A DNA stretch of 64,000 nucleotides. Origin: Acidimicrobiaceae bacterium. GTDB lineage: Bacteria; Actinomycetota; Acidimicrobiia; Acidimicrobiales; Ilumatobacteraceae. The notes under the pieces were generated by a model. That model had not been told where the DNA came from and searched no databases. It was given only the letters and a program-made list of their open reading frames with translations. Shown piece after piece: positions 36,851-44,549 of the stretch (the stretch's first letter is position 1; every line of letters starts with the position of its first letter). The translations under genes were made by a program, and so were the position numbers. The stretch is from the NCBI GenBank assembly GCA_020637235.1, contig JACJWG010000001.1, positions 434,001 through 498,000 of the forward strand, given 5' to 3'.

Positions 36851-38290
36851 TCAGCACTGCATGTCGCGGGGTGGGACGATGCCCTTCGGGTTCTCCTCGG
36901 GGTCGGTCACCACGGGCACGTCGACGACGGTCGTCGTGGTCGACGTCGTCGTCGTAGCGCCCCGGGTGGTGGTGGTCGGCCCGCCGTCGTCGGTGGTCTC
37001 GGTGACCGGTGCCTCGGTCGTGGTGGTGTCGAACACCTGCTCGGGCGCCGCCGACAACGACGCCTCGCCGCGGAAGATGGCCAGGATCGACTGCATGTTC
37101 TCGCCGTTGATGCGAGGCAGCAGCACCGAGTTGCCGCTGATCATCGCACCCTCGGCCTCGATCTGGTACGTGGCGATGCTGCCCGGGTCGAAGTTGCGCA
37201 GCACGCCCACGAACTCGAGCATCTTGTTGATCGTGAGGTTCCTGTCGACCACCACGTTCCGCTGGGCGGCGTCGATCAGGCTGCGGGCAACGCCGGGGTC
37301 GGTGACGCCACGGTCGAGCGCGGCCGACAGCACGCGCCGCAGGAAGTCCTGCTGGCGCGACACCCGGCCGAGGTCGCTCACCGGATCCGACTTCCACTTC
37401 CCGTCGACGTAGTACTGGTACTTGCGCGACCGCACGTAGGCGAGGGCGTGGTCGCCGTCGAAGGTGAAGCACCCCGGCTCGGCGACGTACAGGCCGGTGT
37501 TCACGTCGCGGGCCGGGTACTCGAACGGCACCGCCACGCCGTCGAGGCCGTTGACGATCGTCTTGAAGGCGCAGAAGTCGATCTGGATGAAGTGGTCGGG
37601 CCAGATGCCGAAGTTGTTGTAGATGGTGCCGATCAGCCGCGTGGGGTCGTCCTTCACGTAGGCCGAGTTGATCCGGTTCTTGTTGCTGCGCCCGGCGATC
37701 GGCACCCACAGGTCGCGGGGGAACGACAGCACCGCGGCCCGTTTGGTGGACGGGTCGACGCGCATGATCATGATCGTGTCGCTGCGCTCGCCCATGCCTT
37801 CGCGATTGCCGAACGCGGCGGCGTACGGCGAGTCGGGGTCGATGCAGGCGTTGTTGTCGGCGCCGGTGATGAGGAAGTTCTTCGCCCCGGGGTCGGCCGG
37901 CGGGAACGTCTCGGGCGGCGCGCCAGGCTCGGTGGAGGCCGGGGACTCGCCGATGTCGACGGTGCCCGTCGGCATCGTGCCCGATGGTGTGGAGCCGCTG
38001 GGCGTGGTGATGCCGGTCGCGAACGTCGACGCCGTCGGGTCGGCGAGCTCGACCCGGTTCAGGGTGTTGCCGTAGTAGCGGCCGACGAGCAGGCCACCCG
38101 CGGCGGCGAAGCAGGCGACGATCACCACCGCGTTGAGCACGAGCAGCCCGCGCTGCGGCCAGGTGCGGCCACGCCGATGCGTGGCTGCGGCGGCCTTCTC
38201 AGCTCGTTTCGCCGCCTTCGCCGCTGCCTTGGTGTCGGCGCGTGTGGGTGCAGGCGCCGACGACTCGGGTGGGGTGGCGGACTCGGACAT
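36851..38290 (-). CDS. LytR-CpsA-Psr (LCP) family cell-wall ligase
   Basis: 479 residues. A cytoplasmic Ala/Lys/Arg-rich N-terminus (about 1-48) is followed by one membrane helix (LLVLNAVVIVACFAAAGGLL), a Ser/Thr/Pro linker, and the LCP catalytic domain from NFLITGAD. Conserved parts are RSDTIMIMRVDP, SFPRDLWVPI, the Arg/Asn/Lys cluster NKNRINSAY, and ALAYVRSRK. LCP enzymes transfer lipid-linked glycopolymers (teichoic acid, or arabinogalactan in actinobacteria) to peptidoglycan. The C-terminal 100 residues are a Thr-rich tail (TTTTEAPVTETT and similar) that ends in a lone Cys. TAGACT lies 9 nt before the ATG. Confidence 0.9.
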   Translation of the reverse strand: MSESATPPESSAPAPTRADTKAAAKAAKRAEKAAAATHRRGRTWPQRGLLVLNAVVIVACFAAAGGLLVGRYYGNTLNRVELADPTASTFATGITTPSGSTPSGTMPTGTVDIGESPASTEPGAPPETFPPADPGAKNFLITGADNNACIDPDSPYAAAFGNREGMGERSDTIMIMRVDPSTKRAAVLSFPRDLWVPIAGRSNKNRINSAYVKDDPTRLIGTIYNNFGIWPDHFIQIDFCAFKTIVNGLDGVAVPFEYPARDVNTGLYVAEPGCFTFDGDHALAYVRSRKYQYYVDGKWKSDPVSDLGRVSRQQDFLRRVLSAALDRGVTDPGVARSLIDAAQRNVVVDRNLTINKMLEFVGVLRNFDPGSIATYQIEAEGAMISGNSVLLPRINGENMQSILAIFRGEASLSAAPEQVFDTTTTEAPVTETTDDGGPTTTTRGATTTTSTTTTVVDVPVVTDPEENPKGIVPPRDMQC

Positions 38291-38334
38291 GACGCGGCGA
38301 GTCTACGACCGCGCCGGCGGCCGGGACCGGCAGG

Positions 38335-39483
38335 TCAGTAGACGACGATGCCGCGGATGTTCTCGCCGTCGCGCATCGCCTGATAGCCGACGTTGATGTC
38401 GTCGAGCGTGTAGCGCCGCGAGATCAGCTCGTCGAGCTTGAGCGTGCCGTCCCGGTACATGTTGAGCAGACGCGGGATGTCGGCGCGTGGGTTGAGCGAC
38501 CCGAAGATGGTGCCCTTGATCTCCTTGTTCCACATGGCGAGCTGGAACAGGTTGACCGCCGCCTGGTTCTGCGTCATCGGCGCCACGGCGGTGACCACAC
38601 AGGTGCCGCCCTTGCCGGTCATGGCGAGGCCGAGCTCCATCAGGTCGCCGTACATCACACCCGGGGTCATGATCACCTTGTCGGCCATCTGGCCCCACGT
38701 CATCTCGGTGAGCGGTGCCACCGCTTCCTCCATCGACGCGAAGGTGTGGGTGGCGCCGAACTCCATCGCCTTCTCGCGCTTGAACTCGAGCGGATCGATC
38801 GCGATCACGCGCTTCGCACCCGCCATCTTGGCGCCCTGCACCGCGTTGATGCCGATGCCACCGATGCCCACCACGACGACGGTGTCGCCGGGCGTGACCG
38901 CGGCACGGTTGGTGGCCGAACCCCACCCGGTGGCCACGCCGCACGACACGAGGGCGACCGATTCGAGCGGCAGGTCGTCGTCCACCTTGATGAGCGAGTT
39001 CTCCGAGACACAGGCGTGGTTCGAGAACGTGCCGAGCTTCGCGAGCAGACCGACGGGCTGGTCGCCCTTCACGAAGTGACGGTGGGTGCCGTCGGTGATC
39101 ATGCCGCCGCCCAGGGTTCCCGAGCCGTTGTCGCACAGGTTCTGCCGGCCGGTGCTGCAGTAGCGGCAGCGGCCGCAGCTCGGGACGAAGCTCGCCGACA
39201 CGTGGTCGCCCGGCTTCACGGTGGTGACGCCCGGGCCGACCTCGACCACGACGCCGGCGCCCTCGTGGCCGCCGATGATCGGGAAGATGCTGTCGAGGCC
39301 CATCATCGCGAGCGCCTCGGCCGGCGGCACCATGTCGCCGGTCACCATGTGTTCGTCGCTGTGGCACAGGCCGGCGACCTTCCACTCGACCAGCACCTCA
39401 CCGGCGCGAGGCGGATCGATCGTGATCTCCTCGATCTGCCATGGCTGATCCGTCCCCCAGAGCACCGCTGCACGTGTCTTCAT
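38335..39483 (-). CDS. Second NDMA-dependent alcohol dehydrogenase, zinc type
   Basis: 382 residues, a paralogue of the enzyme at 33796-34905 with the same layout: GLCHSDEH, GGHEGAGVV, CGRCRYCSTGRQNLC, VVGIGGIGINAVQGAK, and the shared stretch IDPLEFKREKAMEFGATHTF. A loop around residues 50-63 (MVPPAEALAMMGL) is an insertion relative to the first copy and should alter the substrate pocket. Substrate unknown. Transcribed alone on the opposite strand from the first copy, with no MoxR-VWA genes attached. Confidence 0.91.
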   Translation of the reverse strand: MKTRAAVLWGTDQPWQIEEITIDPPRAGEVLVEWKVAGLCHSDEHMVTGDMVPPAEALAMMGLDSIFPIIGGHEGAGVVVEVGPGVTTVKPGDHVSASFVPSCGRCRYCSTGRQNLCDNGSGTLGGGMITDGTHRHFVKGDQPVGLLAKLGTFSNHACVSENSLIKVDDDLPLESVALVSCGVATGWGSATNRAAVTPGDTVVVVGIGGIGINAVQGAKMAGAKRVIAIDPLEFKREKAMEFGATHTFASMEEAVAPLTEMTWGQMADKVIMTPGVMYGDLMELGLAMTGKGGTCVVTAVAPMTQNQAAVNLFQLAMWNKEIKGTIFGSLNPRADIPRLLNMYRDGTLKLDELISRRYTLDDINVGYQAMRDGENIRGIVVY

Positions 39484-39532
39484 TCGCGCGGGTCTAGCAG
39501 GTCAGGGCGTGACGATCGTCACGGAGCGAGCG

Positions 39533-42124
39533 TCACGCCGCAGGTGGCGCAAGGGTGATCTCGCACGCCACCTGATCGCCCGGCTCGAACACGACGGTGT
39601 CGATCGAACCGGCGTCGCGCAGGTCGGCGAGCGCCGCCTCGATCGCCTCGCGGGCCTCGTGCGACGAACGCACGAGCAGCGTGGCGACGGCCGCGCGCTG
39701 GCTGACCTTGGCCTCGGTCTTGGCGCGCCGCACCTGCGCGAGCACCTCCGACACCGGTTCGATCGCCGCGGCGGCCTCGGCGGCGGGCGAGGCGTGGACG
39801 AGTTCGGTCGACGTCGGCCACGCCGTGGCGTGCACCGAGCCGGCGTTCCACCACCGCCACACCTCGTCGGTGACGAACGGCAGGAACGGCGCGAAGGCGC
39901 GCGTGATCGCCGACAGCGCGATGCGCAGCGACGCGCGTGCCGACTGGAGACCGGCATCGTCCTGCGTGCCGTAGGCGCGGGCCTTCACGAGCTCGACGTA
40001 GTCGTCGCAGAACCACCAGAAGAAGCCCTCGGCACGCTCGAGTGCGCGGGCGTAGTCGAAACCGTCGAACGCCACCGTGGCCTCGTCGACCACACCCGCG
40101 AGCCGGCCGAGCATCGCCCGGTCGATGGCTGCGGTGGGCTCGGCGCCGTCGGCCGGTTCGCCGAAGCCGAGCACGAACTTGCTGACGTTCAGGAGCTTGA
40201 GCGCGAGCTTGCGGCCGATCTTCATCTGGCCCTCGTCGAAGGCGGTGTCGACACCGGGCCGGCCGGACGCGGCCCAGTAGCGCACGGCGTCGGTGCCGTA
40301 CTGCTCGAGCAGGTGCATCGGGGTGACCGTGTTGCCCTTGCTCTTCGACATCTTCTTGCGGTCGGGATCGAGGATCCAGCCCGACAGCGCGGCGTGGCGC
40401 CACGGCGGGGTGCCGTGCTCGTGGTGACTGCGCACCATGGTGGCGAACAGCCAGGTGCGGATGATGTCGTGGCCCTGGGGGCGGACGTCCATCGGGAAGA
40501 CGCGGTCGAAGATGCCGTCGCCCTCGGTGTCGCCCCAGTCGCCGGCGATCTGCGGGGTGAGCGACGACGTGGCCCAGGTGTCCATCACGTCGGGGTCGCC
40601 AACGAAGCCGCCGGGCACGCCGCGCTGGTCGGCGGTGAAGCCGTCGGGCACGTCGGTGCTCGGGTCGACGGGGAGCTGGTCCGGGCGTGGCACGAGCACG
40701 ACCGAGTGATCGGGGTTGCCGTCGGCATCGACGCCGTACCACACCGGGATCGGCACGCCGAAGTAGCGCTGGCGGCTGATGAGCCAGTCGCCGTTGAGGC
40801 CGCCGACCCAGTTGTCGTACCGGTGCTGCATGTAGCCCGGGTGCCAGTCGAGTTCGTTGCCGCGCTCGACGAGCGCAGCTCGCAGCTCGGTGTCGCGGCC
40901 GCCGTTGCGGATGTACCACTGGCGGGTGGCGACGATCTCGAGCGGGCGGGTGCCGCGTTCGTAGAACTTGACCGGGTGGTTGATCGGGCGTGCATCGCCG
41001 AGCATCTCGCCCGACGCCTGCAACAGCTCGACGATCTTGCGCTGCGCCTGCTTCGGGGCGAGCCCGGCGAGCTGTGCGTACGCCTCCTGGCCGGCCGCGT
41101 CGGTGATCCACTCGGGCGTCTCGCTCGACAGGCGGCCGTCGAAGCCGATCAGCGCTCGCGACGGCAGGTTCAGCTCGCGCCACCAGGTGACGTCGGTGAC
41201 GTCGCCGAAGGTGCAGATCATCGCGACGCCGGTGCCCTTCTCGGGATCGGCGAGGTGGTGGGCGAGGACCGGCACCTCGACCCCGAACAGCGGCGTGCGC
41301 ACCGTGGTGCCGAACAGCGGCTGGAAGCGCGCGTCGTCGGGGTGGGCCACCATCGCGACACAGCTGGGCAGCAGTTCGGGGCGGGTGGTGTCGATGACGA
41401 GGTCGCCCTGGCCGTCGCTGCGGTGGAAGGCGAGCTGGTGGTAGGCGCCAGCGACGTCGCGGTCCTCCATCTCGGCCTGCGCGACCGCGGTGCGCTCGTC
41501 GATGTCGTACAGCGTGGGCGCGTCCTGCTGGTAGGCCTCGCCGCGCTCGAGGTTGCGCAGGAAGGCGCGCTGGCTGACGCGGCGGGCCCGCTCGCCGATG
41601 GTGGTGTAGAGCAGCGACCAGTCGACCGACAGGCCGAGCCGGCGGAACAGCGCCTCGAACGCCTGCTCGTCGAGGTGGGTGATCTCGCGGCACAGCTCGA
41701 CGAAGTTGGGGCGGCTCACCGGGACGGCGCGGTGGTCCTTCGGGACGTCGCCGTGGAACGGTGCCGAGAAGTCGGCGTCGAACGGCAGCGACGGATCGCA
41801 GCGGACGCCGGTGAAGTTCTGCACCCGGCGCTCGGTGGCAAGACCGTTGTCGTCCCAGCCGATCGGGTAGAAGACCCGCTTGCCGCGCATGCGCTGGAAC
41901 CGGGCGACGGTGTCGGTGTGGGTGTAGCTGAAGACGTGGCCGATGTGCAGCGAGCCGCTCACGGTGGGCGGCGGCGTGTCGATCGCGAACACCTGGTCGC
42001 GGGTGGCGCTGCGATCGAACCGGTACACGCCCTCGTGCTCCCAGCGCTCGGCGAGGGAGTCCTCGATGCCGTCGAGGGTGGGCTTCTCGGGGAGGCCCGC
42101 AGGGGTACCGGATGACGTGCTCAT
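39533..42124 (-). CDS. valS: Valine-tRNA ligase, archaeal-type
   Basis: 863 residues. It charges tRNA-Val with valine. HIGH motif: GSLHIGHVFSYTHTD; KMSKS motif: KKMSKSKGN. The editing domain is present (TTRPELLPSCVAMVAHPDD). The wording FAIDTPPPTVSGSLHIGHVF, YPIGWDDNGLATERRVQ and VRCDPSLPFD is that of the archaeal/Rickettsia-type ValS (type 2), not the common bacterial form, and it ends without the long C-terminal coiled coil of E. coli ValS. ATG 42124 is chosen because TAGTCT lies 10 nt upstream; an in-frame ATG at 42181 would add 19 residues. Divergent from cysS with a 149-bp gap. Confidence 0.95.
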   Translation of the reverse strand: MSTSSGTPAGLPEKPTLDGIEDSLAERWEHEGVYRFDRSATRDQVFAIDTPPPTVSGSLHIGHVFSYTHTDTVARFQRMRGKRVFYPIGWDDNGLATERRVQNFTGVRCDPSLPFDADFSAPFHGDVPKDHRAVPVSRPNFVELCREITHLDEQAFEALFRRLGLSVDWSLLYTTIGERARRVSQRAFLRNLERGEAYQQDAPTLYDIDERTAVAQAEMEDRDVAGAYHQLAFHRSDGQGDLVIDTTRPELLPSCVAMVAHPDDARFQPLFGTTVRTPLFGVEVPVLAHHLADPEKGTGVAMICTFGDVTDVTWWRELNLPSRALIGFDGRLSSETPEWITDAAGQEAYAQLAGLAPKQAQRKIVELLQASGEMLGDARPINHPVKFYERGTRPLEIVATRQWYIRNGGRDTELRAALVERGNELDWHPGYMQHRYDNWVGGLNGDWLISRQRYFGVPIPVWYGVDADGNPDHSVVLVPRPDQLPVDPSTDVPDGFTADQRGVPGGFVGDPDVMDTWATSSLTPQIAGDWGDTEGDGIFDRVFPMDVRPQGHDIIRTWLFATMVRSHHEHGTPPWRHAALSGWILDPDRKKMSKSKGNTVTPMHLLEQYGTDAVRYWAASGRPGVDTAFDEGQMKIGRKLALKLLNVSKFVLGFGEPADGAEPTAAIDRAMLGRLAGVVDEATVAFDGFDYARALERAEGFFWWFCDDYVELVKARAYGTQDDAGLQSARASLRIALSAITRAFAPFLPFVTDEVWRWWNAGSVHATAWPTSTELVHASPAAEAAAAIEPVSEVLAQVRRAKTEAKVSQRAAVATLLVRSSHEAREAIEAALADLRDAGSIDTVVFEPGDQVACEITLAPPAA

Positions 42125-42273
42125 GACGGGCGCCAGACTACCGGCGCACCGATGCGGGGCCTGGGGCCGATTCGCCGCCACTCGGTCGTCATCGGCCGAT
42201 GACAGGTCGCCGCCCGGCGCGGCGACGGAACTCGCCGGGGCCCGAATGGCGATTCGCCGTAGGATCTCGGCCC

Positions 42274-43632
42274 ATGCTGCACCTGTACGACACCGCCACG
42301 AAAGGTGTTCGCGAGCTCGAGCTGCGCGAACCCGGCACCGTGAGCATCTACCTGTGCGGCCCCACGGTGTACGGCCCGCCCCACCTGGGTCATGGCCGCG
42401 CGACGCTGGTGTACGACGTGCTGCGCCGCTATCTCGAGTGGCGCGGCCTGCGCGTGCGCCTGGTGAGCAACATCACCGACATCGACGACAAGATCATCGA
42501 GCGTGCGAACCGCGAGGAGCGGCCGTGGCAGGAGATCACACATCGCTGCGAGCGCGTGTGGTTCGACGCGATGGCCAAGCTCGACATCGCCCGGCCCACC
42601 GACGTGCCGCACGCGACCGAGTACGTCGAGCAGATGGTGTCGATGATCGGACAGCTCGTCGAGATCGGGCGCGCCTATGCCACCGACGACGGTGTCTACC
42701 TGAGCGTCGAGACGGTGGAGGACTACGGGCTGCTGGTGAACCAGAGCCTCGACGACATGCTGGCCGGCGGTGGCGAACGCGAGGTGTTCGGCGCCGAGCA
42801 CAAGCGCCATCCGGCCGACTTCGCCCTGTGGAAGCTGTCGAAGCCGGGCGAGCCATCGTGGCCGTCACCGTGGGGTGACGGTCGGCCGGGCTGGCACAGC
42901 GAGTGCGTCGTGATGAGCCTCGATCTGCTGGGCGAGGGGTTCGATCTCCACTGCGGGGGGATGGACCTCAAGTTCCCGCACCACGAGAACGAGCGGGCCC
43001 AGGCGGTCGCCCTCGGCAAGCGGTTCGCCAATCACTGGATGCACAACGGGTTCGTGGTCGACGCCGAGGGCGAGAAGATGTCGAAGAGCCTCGGCAACGT
43101 CGCCAACCTGCTCGACCTCACCGAGCAGTACGACCCGCGGGCCTACCGCATGTTGCTCCTGCAGACGCACTACCGCGGGCCGGTGTCGGTGACCCAGGAC
43201 AACGTCGACGCCTCGGTGAACTCGCTCGCCGGGCTCGACGCGTTCGCCGCGCGCACGGCTGCGGTCGCGGCGACTGCCGAGGCGGACCCGGCAGTGCTGG
43301 CCTCCTTCCGTGAGCGGATGGACGACGACCTCGACACACCGTCGGCGATGGCGCTCGTGTTCGACACGGTGCGGCGCGCCAATGCCGCGCTCGACGCCGG
43401 GGCCGGTGAGGCAGGCCCGTTGGCCGCCGCGGTGCACGAGATGTGCGGCGCCGTGGGCCTGGTGCTGAAAGGCGCCGCCGACGTGCCGGCCGACGCGCTC
43501 GCGAAGGCGGGCGCGCTCGACGCTGCCCGCGCCGCCAAGGACTTCGCCACCGCCGACGCGCTGCGCGCCGAACTGCAGGCCGACGGCTGGACGGTGGAGA
43601 CCACCAAGCACGGCACGACCCTGCGTCGCTGA
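42274..43632 (+). CDS. cysS: Cysteine-tRNA ligase
   Basis: 452 residues. The HIGH-type motif is PPHLGHGRATLVYD and the KMSKS motif is EKMSKSLGN. Zinc ligands are the Cys in YLCGPTVYG, the Cys in GWHSEC and the His in FPHHENE. The C-terminal anticodon-binding helix bundle is shorter and more Ala-rich than in E. coli. The sequence could be confused with MshC, the mycothiol ligase, but the KMSKSLGN form, intact C-terminal domain and length favour CysS. ATG 42274 is chosen with TAGGAT 8 nt upstream. It ends one base before a strong palindromic repeat that may act as its terminator. Confidence 0.92.
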   Translation: MLHLYDTATKGVRELELREPGTVSIYLCGPTVYGPPHLGHGRATLVYDVLRRYLEWRGLRVRLVSNITDIDDKIIERANREERPWQEITHRCERVWFDAMAKLDIARPTDVPHATEYVEQMVSMIGQLVEIGRAYATDDGVYLSVETVEDYGLLVNQSLDDMLAGGGEREVFGAEHKRHPADFALWKLSKPGEPSWPSPWGDGRPGWHSECVVMSLDLLGEGFDLHCGGMDLKFPHHENERAQAVALGKRFANHWMHNGFVVDAEGEKMSKSLGNVANLLDLTEQYDPRAYRMLLLQTHYRGPVSVTQDNVDASVNSLAGLDAFAARTAAVAATAEADPAVLASFRERMDDDLDTPSAMALVFDTVRRANAALDAGAGEAGPLAAAVHEMCGAVGLVLKGAADVPADALAKAGALDAARAAKDFATADALRAELQADGWTVETTKHGTTLRR

Positions 43633-43633
43633 C

Positions 43634-43765
43634 CCTTCGTGAGCCGGATGCGCACATGCTGCGCATCCGGCTCACGAAGGTCAGACGCCGTCGAGCGGAC
43701 CCAGGTTGTTCGTGAGCGGCATGCGCACATGCTGCGCATCCGGCTCACGAAGGTCAGACGCCGTC
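43634..43765. repeat. Two tandem copies of a palindromic intergenic repeat
   Basis: Copy 1 is a perfect 21-bp stem (43634-43654 and 43660-43680, 5-nt loop) containing GTGAGCCGGATGCGC and its complement. Copy 2 (43709-43727 and 43733-43751) has the same right arm and a slightly altered left arm. The right arm plus the following bases TCAGACGCCGTC repeat exactly about 73 bp apart, so the unit was tandemly duplicated together with the last codons of the thioesterase gene. It lies between convergent cysS and the thioesterase gene, where it could terminate both. The same palindrome occurs at 53373-53460. Confidence 0.85.
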
Positions 43766-44425
43766 ACCCCAGCCGGGGATCTTCGAGGTGTCGATCGCGA
43801 TGAACGTGGCCTTGGCGCGCACGCACACCTCACCCTCGGGCGTCACCAGCTCGCCCGCCATCAGCAGCTTGCGACCTTCGCGGTGGTCGAGCCTCACCTT
43901 GCACACCAGCGGCACGTGCAACGGGGTGCCGGCGACATAGCGGATGGTCAGCTCGCCGGTGAAGCCGGGAGTGCGTTCGATGCTGAGCACGAAGCCGAAG
44001 ATGTCGTCGAACAGTGCCGACACCACGCCGCCGTGGCTGCGGCCGGGCGCACCCTCGTGCGCGCTGCGCAACGTGACGGTCGCGTGGACCTCGTTCCCCA
44101 CCCGGCGCACCACCGGGTCGAGCCCCCACGGGCTCGACCGCCCGCACACCGGGCGGTCGTCGAACCCATGGAACTCCATCTGGTCGTCCGGCGCCGCCCA
44201 ATCGTCGGAACTGCTCTGGAAGGTGCCCGGCTGACGGCCTCGAGCCGGACCCGTGGTCAGCTCCGCCGTGAGCGATTCGAGCTGATCGGCCACCCGATCG
44301 AGCAACTCGTCGTCGACGTGATGTCCGATCACCGCATGACCGATGTCGCGGATCGCCCGGCCCGCTCGGGCTCGGCGGTCGAGGTGTTCAGGCGTGCGGA
44401 ACCGGTCGAGGTCGGTGTCGGTCAT
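43754..44425 (-). CDS. PaaI-like hotdog-fold thioesterase
   Basis: 223 residues. The N-terminal 90 residues are charged and helical. The hotdog domain follows, with the marker GAPGRSHGGVVSALFDDIFG (HGG..A..D is the PaaI-type active-site region), then VLSIERTPGFTGELTIRY and the central strands LVCKVRLDHREGRKLLMAGE. Such enzymes hydrolyse acyl-CoA thioesters, and the substrate is not predictable. ATG 44425 is chosen with TAGCAT 8 nt upstream; longer readings in this frame are shadows of the divergent acyltransferase gene. Its final codons lie inside the tandem repeat at 43634-43765. Confidence 0.82.
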   Translation of the reverse strand: MTDTDLDRFRTPEHLDRRARAGRAIRDIGHAVIGHHVDDELLDRVADQLESLTAELTTGPARGRQPGTFQSSSDDWAAPDDQMEFHGFDDRPVCGRSSPWGLDPVVRRVGNEVHATVTLRSAHEGAPGRSHGGVVSALFDDIFGFVLSIERTPGFTGELTIRYVAGTPLHVPLVCKVRLDHREGRKLLMAGELVTPEGEVCVRAKATFIAIDTSKIPGWGDGV

Positions 44426-44549
44426 CGGCGGCGATGCTACGAGCGGCCGTCCGCGACGGGCGAGTCTGTCGCACGCCGGAGCGGGAACCGCTGCCAGGTC
44501 CGTCCTGACGGTGCGGTCACCCGTGCGGCCTGCGACACTTGATGCCTTC

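Noticed and set aside
42274..43632. CysS-like gene as the mycothiol ligase mshC
   Set aside because: Length, the C-terminal domain and the EKMSKSLGN motif fit CysS; MshC is shorter and lacks the full anticodon-binding part.
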